DNA of 64,000 nucleotides from Cristatella mucedo (taxonomy: Eukaryota; Bryozoa; Phylactolaemata; Cristatellidae). A model generated the notes under the pieces. It was not told the DNA's origin. It saw only the letters and a list, made by a program, of their open reading frames with translations, and ran no database searches. This document shows positions 39,775-52,420 of this stretch, piece by piece. Each line of letters starts with the position of its first letter. The stretch's first letter is position 1. Position numbers and translations under genes: made by a program. The stretch lies in assembly GCA_009760855.2 (NCBI GenBank), contig WPIO01000009.1, positions 126,001-190,000 on the forward strand, written 5' to 3'.

Positions 39775-39995
39775 TGTCCCGACTTAGCTCATTCGTACCT
39801 AATTGAGCTGCTGCAGCAGTTTCAGCCTCCCAGTATCATTCAGTCCTCTCAGGATACGATTTGTTCGCCTTACTTTTGTTTCACTTAAAACCTTGGCAAC
39901 CAAAGCTTGTGCTCCGAATCACCTTCAAACTCAATATTGTTTTTTGTCGCGTGAGATGACTATTGGCTACCTCTCATGCACTAAAATGTGCTCCG
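39775..39995 (+). mobile_element. LINE B-like 3' fragment, degenerate
   Basis: Plus-strand translation contains AHSYLIELLQQFQPPS (cf. PPHLAELLHQFQPP in the 4,935 copy) and a later GCGTGAGATGACTATTGGCT-like 3' UTR match. Several stops. Confidence 0.65.
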
Positions 39996-40041
39996 ACCTT
40001 GTAGGGCGCTGTAGGAAATGGGGCCATGCAACATCCGCGTA

Positions 40042-40584
40042 GACTTCAGTGCTTTGTAGAGTTACAGATGGAGCTACATGTCTGCATACACACGAAGTAA
40101 ATACCTGCATCTGTACATACGTACACACTACTAGTCGTGGGTGTCTACGGCCAATATGACCGCAGTAAGTTGCCGCAGGTTTTGCTGTTTAAGATACCCG
40201 ACAGCAGGAGCAAAAATCAGGAAACAATGTACAGCAATTTTTATTCTATTATAGTGTTATGCACCATACTGCATACACCATATGCACCATACCATACACT
40301 GAACTGCATCATTTCCTTGTTTTTTTGGAAGAAGGTGGGTCCTCATGGAATTCCGCAATCTCCGCTGCACAGTTGGTCAGACCCTTGAAGTTTATACTGA
40401 GTGCTGGGCGAAGAGCTGAATAAACCTAATGCTACGCTTGAGTGGAAGACATTGAACAACGTACAGCAATGGTGTCGCAGATTCTGACTGCACTTCAGTC
40501 GACAAGGGGGCTCGACCATTTCGAAAAATGTCAGCAGAATGGCTTTAAGCAATTTCCCTAGTCAACATTAATATTATAAGGACA
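40042..40584. other. No feature recognised
   Basis: Short CATACACCATATGCACCATACC-like direct repeats near 40,265-40,300; otherwise nothing. Confidence 0.4.
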
Positions 40585-41290
40585 GTACGTCTTTTGTATA
40601 GCACCCTAATAGAGCTTAATCTCTATCCAGGCACTTTACAGCTCACTGCAAGGGAATCAATACGCAATACGGTTAGTAACACGCATGATATCAAGCATGC
40701 AGAAGCAAACAGCCGTCATGCAAATGCCAGCATGCTAATTAACGTAAACTCTCATTACCACCAGTTAGCAAAACCTCTGGCTTGTAACATGGACCGAATC
40801 GGGCACTGGGGTGCACGGTAGGCAGTTCGGGAAAAAATAGATAATTACACTGCGGCGAAGGTAAATCTGACCGGTATTGATGCATCTTAAGCTGAGGCTT
40901 AATAGATGCAAGGTCAGTGCATATGGCAACCGTGGCCGGAAGCAAGCTCCAGACTTTCAGTGCATACGAGCTGAAGGTTCTATCGTGAAAGATTGTCATT
41001 CTCTAGTATAAGGAGGGACTGATTTTGGTTGTTTCCCTTAAATGAAAGCAGGCTGACTTTATAGCGGAGGCAATTAGCTCAGGCCAAGACAATAGGTTTT
41101 GGTAGAGTAAATCCAGGTTATGAGCAGACATCACAGAAGTGAAGCTAGCTGAACCAATCTTGAGGGATCGGGTAATACTAGGTTTGCCCATGACTATTAG
41201 GACGGTCAACAGATCTGAAAATTTATATAAGAGGACAGTCCATTTATTGGAGAGCTCGATCAAAGCAATCGTTGCTGCCTCGGCCTCTGA
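40585..41290 (-). mobile_element. LINE A-related degenerate copy
   Basis: Minus-strand frames give LLTVLIVMGKPSITRSLKIG and SAHNLDLLYQNLLSWPELIA (41,003-41,296), then after a deletion DRTFSSYALKVWSLLPATVA (40,739-40,999). The tail hairpin remnant lies at 40,590-40,640. Confidence 0.75.
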
Positions 41291-41939
41291 TTTCACTCGT
41301 CTATAGTTAGCTCCGTGAGTCGATACTCTATTATAACTGAATGCGCGTATATAATCGTTGCTACTATCCTCGAAAGTTCTTCCGGGTTTTGGAAAGGTGT
41401 TCGTACTATTCGTAATGCTTTATCACCCTGACACCATGGTGACAGTGATTTACTACAAAAATAATCTCCTCGTGCAATCGTCGATTCTTATCCGCTTATC
41501 TAGCCAACTTTTTGGGCCTAGTTCAGCAATGACCAATACTTCAACTAATTTCGTCATAACATTACTCCATCTGCTTTAGCTATTTTTCATTAAAAAAAAA
41601 TAAAATAACCATATGCCGTTTTCCATGCGATCAAGACCCAACAATTTGGCCTTTAGTGGGGGGGGGGCAGATCTCGCAGGCTGCGAGCAACCACTGTTTT
41701 TGCAAGTGACGTATTGATAGAACGGTTTGATAGCACTCAATGCGGGGCTTAAAAGCCTTAACTTCACTTCGATGCCGAGGAACGAATCCAGTGTACTAGC
41801 TGAATGATTGTATATGTTTAAACTTTGGTGCCGTACCTCTGCAACCGTACCTGCAACCGTACCTCTTCTGTTGTCGGCCATTTGAGTCCTAATCAGTTAC
41901 TCAACTTATGCCCCAGTCCAGAAAAGTGAGAGTAACTCT

Positions 41940-43330
<1,391 letters not shown>

Positions 43331-43511
43331 GCGAAACACGAGTTAACACATGCATACCGGGATACCCGGATGGCCGGATGTACCCAGATGGCCGGCAGCC
43401 TTTTCCATCTATAGTCTTATATCTCACTTACGTACGCCTAAACCGGTTCAACACAATGCGAGCCAATGGCTCTCCAGATTCCATAAACCAAAGACCTCTG
43501 GGCAGGAGCAA

Positions 43512-44223
43512 TTGGTCCATGCATTTGTGACATCCCGTCTTGACTTCTGTAACTCACTGCTTGCTGGCCTACCGGCATGTGCAATCAGGCGCTTACAGCT
43601 GGTGCAAAACTCTGCAGCTAGCCCTGTCCGTCGTGAGCGTCGTAGTTGCCACATCACACCACTTCCTCGCCGACCTGCACCGTCTACCAGTCAAGCAACG
43701 TATTGACTTCAAGGTTTTGTTGCTCACTTTTAGGTCACTTCATTCTTTGGCTCCAGCCTGTCTATCAGATATACACCCCATTAGGCCAAGCATCGTACCA
43801 CCCGTTTTTTCGGAATCATAACTGTTTACCAATACCTCATATAAACCTCAAATCCTTTGGAGACCGTGCAGTTAGTTCGTATGCACTGCAAGCCTGGAAC
43901 TCATTCCCGACTTGCGTCACGACATCCCCTGACTCGACCACATTTCAAAAGAACTTAAAAACGCACTATTTATGACAGCATTTAGTGGGTCCCTGTGATT
44001 CGTCCTTGATGTGCTTATGCATGCTGACACTGTGCATGCAGCCACTAAGCTCACTTGCATGCTCTCACCCCGAAACCGTATTACTCATGTTGTTTATCAA
44101 GCATGATACCACTCACCGTATGATCGTGTTTTCTTTGCTGCAAATGTAAAACGACTAGAAAGAGATTGAGTTCTCTGAGGGTGCTTTATCAAGTGTATTA
44201 TTATTATCACTATTATTATTATG
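43512..44223 (+). mobile_element. LINE A 3' copy (left copy of a segmental duplication)
   Basis: Starts exactly within the codons [19 protein letters not shown], continues to the C-terminus, 3' UTR and (ATT)n. A one-base frameshift near 43,665 breaks the frame at PLPRRPA. Confidence 0.9.
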
Positions 44224-44247
44224 CTCAGTGTAACTGAAAAGGTGAAC

Positions 44248-44407
44248 GTTTGCCTGGTTTGGCACAAGGGGTTAAGTTGCTCGTCTTTGATAACCGAAGT
44301 CAAGGTGCTAGCCTTTAACGACCAATGCTGTGGGCTCGAGCCCAGTGGCACATCTTAAGTGCCTGAAAATAGACATTCATTTCTGTAAGGACGCTATACA
44401 AATACAT
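44248..44407 (+). mobile_element. SINE S2 copy (left duplicate)
   Basis: GCCTGGTTTGGCACAAGGGG head, TGTGGGCTCGAGCCCAGTGG B-box region, TAAGTGCCTGAAAATAGACA and ACGCTATACAAATACATTG tail, then TA-rich repeat. Confidence 0.8.
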
Positions 44408-44524
44408 TGTATACATAAATATTTATATATATATATATATTTATTTATATATAAGTAACCTTAGCATAGTTTCAATTAAAGCAGTACTTCAAAATGCATC
44501 TAAATGTCTACATTTAAGCAGGTC

Positions 44525-46282
44525 CTGAAGTTCATATCCCAATCAAAGAAGATAATAAGTCCTCTGGAACCTATTCCCACTGTCCTGCTCCTACGTTGAA
44601 TTGATCTGCTGTTGCAATGCATAACTAACATCGTTAATATGTCATTAGCCCCAGGTCATGTCCCAGCACCTTTAGTCAGGCCACTTCTTAAGAATGCGAC
44701 ACTAGATCAAGAGAGGTTAAGCAACTACCGCCCAGTCTCCTTCTACCATGAATATAAAAGACACTGGAATGGGTCTTGACAGACCAGCTGAACTTATATA
44801 TTGAAACTTCAAACCTTGCTAGTAAGTTCCAGTCTGGCTTTAGAGCTAATCACTCACCAGAGTCAGCATTGCTTAGGGTGTACAACGACCTACTTAGGCA
44901 TGCAGACATAGGTAGAGTGTCTCTGCTTGTTTTGCTCGATCTTTCGGCAGCTTTTAATACTATCGATCACAAAGTTCTTCTAGAGCGCCTCTCATCTCGC
45001 CTGGGAATCACTGGCACTGCTCTGCAGTGGTTCAGGTCCTATCTCAGTGGCAGACTCTAGAGTATTAACGTTAATGGACAAAGATCATCCAAGGTACCTC
45101 TGAAATAGGGGGTACCTCAGGGCTCCGTGCTAGGTCCAGTTCTTTTCACGGTTTATACTCTCCCTCTTGCTGATATGATTGCCAAGCACAATCTAGGCTT
45201 TCACTTCTACGCGGATGACACTCAGTTGTACCTTTGCTTTGATCCCTCCCAACCTTCGAGCACCTCAAATTCTCTCAACTCACATGCAACATGTATTGAT
45301 GACACGCATATTGATGGCAGCAAATTTTCTAAAACTAAACGATGACAAAACTTACTTACTAGTTATGGGCAAACCCAGCCTGATTCAGAAATTGGAAAGA
45401 CTGACGTTCAAATTTCGCCCTGCCAGCAAATCTCCTGTTGAATCAGCTCGAAATCTAGGTGTCATGTTCCAAAGTGACCTCTCGTTAGACGACCACATCA
45501 GCTCCACAGTCAAGTCTGCCTACTTTCAGCTACATAACAATGCTAAAATTTGGGCTTGTTTAGATAAGGATACCACTTCTAAGTTGGTCCATGCATTCGT
45601 GACATCCCGTCTTGACTTCTGTAACTCACTGCTTGCTGGCCTACCGGCATGTGCAATCAGGCGCTTACAGCTGGTGCAAAACTCTACAGCTAGCCCTGTC
45701 CGTCGTGAGCGTCGTAGTTGCCACATCACACCACTTCTCGCCGACCTGCACCGTCTACCAGTCAAGCAACGCATTGACTTCAAGGTTTTGTCGCTCACTT
45801 TTAGGTCAATTCATTCTTTGACTCCAGCCTGTCTATCAAATGTACTCGCCCATTAGGCCAAGCATCGTACCACCGGCTTTTCGGAATCTTAACTGTTTAC
45901 CAATACCTCATATAAACCTCAAATCCTTTGGAGACCGTGCATTTAGTTCGTATGCTCTGCAAGCCTGGAACTCATTCCCGACTTGCGTCACGACACCCCC
46001 TGACTCGACCACATTTCAAAAGAACTTAAAAACGCACTATTTATGACAGCATTTAGTGGGTCCCTGTGATTCGTCCTTGATGTGCTTATGCGTGCTGACA
46101 CTATGCATGCTGCCACTAACCGTACTTGCATGCTCTCACCCCTAACCATATTATTCATGTTGTTTATCAAGCATGATACCACTCACCGTATGATCGTGTT
46201 TTCTTTGCTGCAAATGTAAAACGACTAGATTGAGATTGAGTTCTCTGAGGGTGCTTTATCAAGTGTATTGTTATTATCACTA
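44525..46282 (+). mobile_element. LINE A, most complete copy in the window
   Basis: Covers RT from an N-terminal LAPGHVPAPLVRPLLKNATL and LSNYRPVS region through SKFQSGFRANHSPESALL (44,776-45,060), LLVLLDLSAAFNTIDHKVLL (motif A), [20 protein letters not shown] (motif B; stop codon just before), FHFYADDTQLYLCF (YADD intact), FLKLNDDKTYLLVMGKP, the C-terminal [20 protein letters not shown] block, 3' UTR, hairpin tail and (ATT)n. No endonuclease domain is present, so it is 5'-truncated. Two or more frameshifts and stops make it inactive. The domain pattern is that of L2/CR1-clade LINEs. Confidence 0.9.
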
Positions 46283-46320
46283 TTATTATTATGCTCAGTG
46301 TAACTAAAAGGCCGAACGTT

Positions 46321-46480
46321 TGCCTGGTTTGGCACAAGGGGTTAAGTTGCTCATCTTTGATGACCGAAGTCAAGGTGCTAGCCTTTAACGACCAATGTTG
46401 TGGGCTCGAGCCCAGTGGCACATCTTAAGTGCCTGAAAATAGACATTCATTTCTGTAAGGACGCTATACAAATACATTAT
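46321..46480 (+). mobile_element. SINE S2 copy (right duplicate)
   Basis: Nearly identical to the copy at 44,248, including its private substitutions; followed by a TA/CA repeat. Confidence 0.82.
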
Positions 46481-46504
46481 ACATATATATATATATATAT
46501 ATGT

Positions 46505-46575
<71 letters not shown>

Positions 46576-46576
46576 A
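46481..46576 (+). repeat. (TA)n(CA)n(TA)n compound microsatellite
   Basis: TA, then about 14 CA units, then TA. The left duplicate has only TA/TTTA here. Confidence 0.95.
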
Positions 46577-46620
46577 GTAACCTTAGCATAGTTTTAAGTA
46601 AAGCAGTACTTCAAAATGCA

Positions 46621-47165
46621 GAATAATAGAAGACCGTATGCCAGAGTCTTATTTAGCCGAGGAAATTAATGCAGTGCTACCGATGTCCAGCAGTGCTTAG
46701 TTCGTATTGCAATACAAAAAATAGTGACCAAGATGGTGAACAATACTTACGATAGCAAATGGGGTGCATAATTAAGAGGGCCACGCATCATGGGCTATGG
46801 CAGAAAAGAAGGAATAACAAATCAAGCCAATGCCCGGTGTCGGAGAAGTGCAAGCACATTTTCCCAGGACTACGTCCCCGGGGTGCACCTCGTTTGGTTA
46901 GCTATAATAATTTCTGGTATCTTGAAGATTTGACCACAAGCTACTCGACCAGACTATTAATCGGGATTTTAAACAGTGAATGCAGCAAAACGGCGCACTG
47001 AGAAGCTAGTAAACTCGTCTGTTCTTACAACGGAGATCTTCCATTCGAGGTTATTCTTAAAGACTGCGTAGGAGTAATCATTTTCTTTTACCGTAGACAT
47101 ATATAATTATGAAATTAATAATTCGCTGAAAACAAATTAAATCAGTTGTTTGGTAATAATAACAA
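46621..47165. other. No feature recognised
   Basis: Unique sequence between the duplication and the next LINE fossil. Confidence 0.4.
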
Positions 47166-47745
47166 TGAGAATGCAAATAAAGCATTTATATAGCATCTCA
47201 ACGGAACCAAATCTCTCCGTTGGCACTTTTCACGTGCTGAAAAGAAGCCATGCCATTCGGTTAGTCACAGCTTGCAGTTTCAGAATCGGATAGGCACATG
47301 CACAGGAAGTGCGGACTCGGACAGAGCAGAAGGCTCCGAGAAACAGGCAGGTTTTAGCTTCATTTGGATTTTAGTCAAAGTAGGAGATCACTTGATGTCA
47401 GCCGGTAGTGATGTCCAGGCTTTGCCAGCATAGTAACTAAAGGTAGGAATCTTCAAGGGATTAAAAGTTCGTTAGAGGCAGAACCGAGTGTCCAAAGTCA
47501 AAAGAGCCAGCAGTGCGACGTGCTGCCCAATAACAAACTAATTCAGGTTGATTGGCCTGGTGAATGACAGAATCTTTGAAGTCAATGCCGAAGGGGCACC
47601 AGTGCAGATCGATGAGAAGTGATGCATGTGGTAGTTGCTTGATTATGAGCCAGTGCAGATTAGTGATAATTGATGTGATATAGAAGGTGCCACGTTCGCG
47701 ACATACGTAACACCATTCGCAGTGTCGGCACTCATCAATAGGCAA
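47166..47745 (-). mobile_element. LINE A-related 3' fossil
   Basis: Minus-strand text CYVCRERGTFYITSIITNLHW then SLLIDLHWCPFGIDFKDS (47,461-47,745), C-terminal remnants and a diverged tail (47,180-47,235). A duplicated LHW block suggests internal rearrangement. Confidence 0.65.
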
Positions 47746-47819
47746 AGGACGGGGTGGGCAAATGCATCGAAGAACAGCTGAATTTATTGTTGTTATTATA
47801 TATGTTGTTATTATATATG

Positions 47820-48560
47820 TTGTTAAGTCACAGAATGTGGTGACTTCAGTCGCGAGCGAGCTTCAGGTTTTAGGAGCATGTGAGCTAAGACATGGTCCCC
47901 AAAAGGATTTGAGGTTAGTCAGACGCACAGCTGAATGTCCTAAGTCAGAAAAGCGGGTGGTACAATGCCTTGCATGATTGGGAAGTAGTTTAGATAGGTA
48001 GGCTGAAACAAGAGAATTAAGGGAGCTATGAATGAGTGAAAAAACCTTGAAGTCAATAACGCTTCTTGATGGGTAGCCAGTGCTGGTCGGCGAGAAGTGA
48101 TGCAATGCACCTTATTGCAAAGGCAGGAGGTCCTTCGAGTAGTGAGTAAAAAGAGTCTTGACGGTATGTCACAAATGCATGGACCCACTCGGCTGAGATA
48201 TGCTTATCTAAGCACGACCGACTCTTCATAATGGTATGTAGCTGAAAGTAGTCAGATTGACCACTGAAATTGATCTAGTCATCTAGCAAAAAGTCAATTT
48301 GGTACAGTACATCTAGATTGTATGCATAGGCTACAAGAGATATGCTGGTCATTTTGGGTTAGGCTTTTCAATTTGTCGCTAATACTAGGTTTGCGAATAA
48401 GTAGTGACTTGGTTTCATCTTTTCAAAATTTTCTGTCATATATTTGTTCTGGCAGACCTCAAAGAATTCTTCGGATGCAGTTAAATATTACTAACCCTGT
48501 TTTCCCTTACAGCTTAGTGCAAGTTTCATATCATCTTAAGCTAAACGTGGCAACAGACGG
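47820..48560 (-). mobile_element. LINE A-related fossil
   Basis: Minus strand: VMGKP-region remnants near 48,400, then HHFSPTSTGYPSRSVIDFKV, FSLIHSSLNSLVSAYLSKLL and LTNLKSFWGPCLSSHAPKT (47,863-48,105). Frameshifted. A short TTATATATGTTG direct repeat separates it from the fossil at 47,166. Confidence 0.72.
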
Positions 48561-49857
48561 TTAAGCCAAAATTGCTAATTCTTTCGGGCCACGATTTCTT
48601 AAGTGCTTCCAGGATAGCGTTCGGACCTTGAGGGGCTCACAGAATAAAGCGGTTGTTCATTTAGTGTACTGGTGAAAATGGTCACAGCACTGCAGAAGAA
48701 TGTCACGTATGTAAATTATTGTGGTTAGTTCTATAGCTAGTCTCGAAAATAGTCCACAATCCAGCTGTGGTATCGCTCTTTACCACAGAAACTTATCCGT
48801 TCTAGGTAAACTATGGTGCACCTAATCCCAGCAAAACTTGTTCCCTTTTGTAAGCACACCCACACTGTAAAGTATGAAACATCCTGCAAAAGGGCATTGA
48901 AACACTAACCCGTTCAGTTCAATATATCAACTCTAGCCGCTGGCAGACTAAGAGTTATGCTTTACTAACCTTGCACTTCAGTGCTGGCTGAGTGCTTGTG
49001 TATGCAATGGTAAAATTATACCTACAGCATCGGAGCACTTGAAATAGGGCCTAGTTGTAACTACCATAAGACCAAGAGAGTTTGTACTTACGAATTCGCT
49101 TGTAGACAAGTTTGCACTTGAACCGGTGCTACAATTGCAGTTCAAGGCGGCATCCAGCTGCAGCCTCGATAGTCGCACGAGTCACACAGCCACTAGATAC
49201 TGATCAGCCCACTTGAACCTAATTCACATCATCTGATCAAGCAGGATACCAGCAATTTCCTTAACGCAGCTTCAGTCACCGGAAGCAGAGGGCTAAGCCA
49301 ATCAACAAGCGCCTCAAAGGTCCTCGATATTTATCCATTTATTTATCAATCGAGTGTACACTTTGAAGCTGTAGTCGCCCCAGTGCTGTCATCACAAGGG
49401 TACAGTGAAATGAGCCGTCTTAAAAATGTCGTGACTGAGTGTCAGACAACCTGGTCACCTTGAGTACTGCTCCAGACCTTTATCTCAGTTGATAATACAG
49501 AGGTGAACTTTCAACCGACTATTTGAGTTGCGATTTGACGCCTGACTACCAATTTTTCCGATTGGCCCTATATTCCGGAACCATGCTCAAAGTTATCGTC
49601 GTGCATTCAATTCACCCCAAGCGCTTCCATTGGCGTGTCTGCTTCTTCTAGATTTTTCAGGTACATAGCCATTTCGGGTCAGGCCATGTGGGTAGCACCA
49701 CGCTTGGCAGTCTATTAGATACCTCTTTCAGTTTCTTATTCTAGAATCTGGAGCACTCAAGACCATGTGTGCATCTTCGCAGGCACAGGAAGGAGGGGAG
49801 TTGGGTACGGTACCTGCACCGACTGAAGTGATGGATCGACAAGAGCTGAGGTGACCG
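48561..49857. other. No feature recognised
   Basis: No frames above about 70 codons and no repeats recognised. Confidence 0.4.
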
Positions 49858-51931
49858 AGGCCTGCCCTACCACGTGGTCTGCCCTACCATGAGGCCTGCC
49901 CTACCACGTGGCCTGCCCTACCACGAGGTCTGCCCTACCACGAGGTCTGCCCTACCACGTGGTCTGCCCTACCATGAGGCCTGCCCTACCACGTGGCCTG
50001 CCCTACCACGAGGTCTGCCCTACCACGAGGTCTGCCCTACCACGTGGTCTGCCCTACCACGAGGCCTGCCCTACCACGTGGCCGGCCCTACCACGTGGCC
50101 TGCCCTACCACGAGGCCTGCCCTACCACGAGGCCTGCCCTACCACGAGGTCTGCCCTACCACGAGGTCTGCCCTACCATGTGGTCTGCCCTACCACGAGG
50201 CCTGCCCTACCACGTGGCCTGCCCTACCACGTGGCCTGCCCTACCATGAGGCCTGCCCTACCATGAGGCCTGCCCTACCATGAGGCCTGCCCTACCACGT
50301 GGCCTGCCCTACCACGAGGCCTGCCCTACCACGAGGCCTGCCCTACCACGTGGCCTGCCCTACCACGAGGCCTGCCCTACCACGAGGCCTGCCCTACCAC
50401 GAGGCCTGTCCTACCACGAGGCCTGCCCTACCACGAGGCCTGCCCTACCACGAGGCCTGCCCTACCACGAGGCCTGCCCTACCACGAGGCCTGCCCTACC
50501 ACGTGGCCTGCCCTACCACGAGGCCTGTCCTACCACGAGGCCTGCCTACCATGGCCTGCCACGACCGGCCTGCCCTACCACGAGGCCTGCCCTACCATGA
50601 GGCCTCCCCTACCACGAGGCCTGCCCTACCATGAGGCCTGCCCTACCACGAGGCCTGTCCTACCACGAGGCCTGCCTACCATGAGGCCTGCCTACCATGA
50701 GGCCTGCCACGACCGAGGCCTGCCCTACCACGAGGCCTGCCCTACCATGAGGGCCCTACCACGAGGCCCCCTACCACGAGGCCTGCCCTACCATGAGGCC
50801 TGCCCTACCACGAGGCCTGCCTACCATGAGGCCTCCCCTACCACGACCGCCCTACCATGAGGCCTGCCCTACCACGAGGCCTGCCCTAGGCCTGCCATGA
50901 GGCCTCCCCTACCACGAGGCCTGCCCTACCATGAGGCCTGCCCTACCACAAGGCCTGCCCTACACCACCAGGCCTGCCCTACCACGAGGCCTGCCCTACC
51001 ACGAGGCCTGCCCTACCACGAGGCCTGCCCTACCATGAGGCCTGCCCTACCACGAGGCCTGCCCGACCGAGGCCTGCCCTACCACGAGGCCTGTCCTACC
51101 ACGAGGCCTGTCCTACCATGAGGCCTGCCACGACCGAGGCCTGCCCTACCACGCGGCCTGCCCTACCACGAGGCCTGCCCTACCACGAGGCCTGCCTACC
51201 ATGAGGCCTGCCACGACCGAGGCCTGCCCTACCACGAGGCCTGCCCTACCATGAGGCCTCCCCTACCACGAGGCCTGCCCTACCACGAGGCCTGCCCTAC
51301 CACGAGGCCTGCCCTACCACGAGGCCTGTCCTACCACGAGGCCTGCCTACCATGAGGCCTGCCACGACCGAGGCCTGCCCTACCACGAGGCCTGCCCTAC
51401 CATGAGGCCTCCCCTACCACGAGGCCTGCCCTACCATGAGGCCTGCCCTACCACGAGGCCTGTCCTACAACGAGGCCTGCCCTACCACAAGGCCTGCCCT
51501 ACCACGAGGCCTGCCCTACCATGAGGCCTGCCCTACCACGAGGCCTGCCCTACCACGAGGCCTGCCCGACCGAGGCCTGCCCTACCACGCGGCCTGCCCT
51601 ACCACGAGGCCTGCCCTACCACGAGGCCTGCCCTACCACGAGGCCTGCCTACCATGAGGCCTGCCACGACCGAGGCCTGCCCTACCACGAGGCCTGCCCT
51701 ACCATGAGGCCTCCCCTACCACGAGGCCTGCCCTATCACGAGGCCTGCCCTACCATGAGGCCTGTCCTACCACGAGGCCTGCCCTACCACGAGGCCTGCC
51801 CTACCACGAGGCCTGCCACGACCGAGGCCTGCCCTACCACGAGGCCTGCCCTACCACGAGGCCTGCCCTACCACGAGGCCTGTCCTACCACGAGGCCTGT
51901 CCTACGAGGCCTGCCCTACCACGAGGCCTGC
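49858..51931 (+). repeat. 17-bp minisatellite (unit CCTGCCCTACCACGAGG), about 120 copies
   Basis: Head-to-tail 17-mers with CACGTG, CATGAG, CACGCG and CACAAG variants, plus 16-bp units (CCTGCCTACCATGAGG, CCTGCCACGACCGAGG) from 50,540 onward. Since 17 is not a multiple of three, every frame reads the same 17-residue cycle (RGLPYHEACPTTRPALP), producing several overlapping frames of 70-146 codons. There is no independent support for translation. Confidence 0.97.
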
Positions 51932-52420
51932 TATGAGTGCGAACGATTGCTGCTCAGGTAGTGGAAGCTGAGAGATCATGCACAAGGCACACGATTTCGT
52001 CAGCCTCGGTTGTAGCGAGCTGGATGAAGACATTGCAGCCCATCAATCTCCTTGTAGCGTCTGTGTTGAGGAGTCGTAGAGCTGGGGTGCAGCAAGCACT
52101 AGTCAAGGCACTACATCGTATTGATTAATCTCGGTCAGGACCAACTACAGCCTTCTCGAATAAGATCTGACTTGTTACCAAGATCAGCAATTCTTTGCCA
52201 TAACCACTTTAATCATAACAAAAAGACCATGACATCACTTTCATAAGTTGGGCTTTAAAAATACCACATCAAAGAATACCACCATTAAGGTTAGAAATAC
52301 TATTCAAATTGTCAAGATCTATGACCAAGTCAAAGGTTACTGCATGATAAAAGTGAAATACCGTGATTGGTTACTTGCTACAGCACATAAGCATGCTTAC
52401 CTATCAACTCCACTATGGCA
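51932..52420. other. Unique sequence between minisatellite and LINE A
   Basis: No feature recognised. The frame starting at 52,248 runs from here into the LINE. Confidence 0.4.

Larger units (their letters stand above)
43512..44498 (+). repeat. Segmental duplication, left copy
   Basis: LINE A 3' part, S2 SINE, TA repeat and unique flank ending GCAGTACTTCAAAATGCA recur in the same order and orientation about 2.07 kb downstream. Confidence 0.9.
45584..46620 (+). repeat. Segmental duplication, right copy
   Basis: Same order as the left copy. The difference in length is mostly in the microsatellite. Similarity ends in both at AAAATGCA. Confidence 0.9.

Noticed and set aside
49858-51931. CRISPR-like array
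   Set aside because: Units are contiguous with no unique spacers, and the context is eukaryotic.
49874-51961. Proline-rich repeat proteins of 70-146 residues
   Set aside because: Overlapping frames of the 17-bp minisatellite with no unique sequence, splice context or start context.
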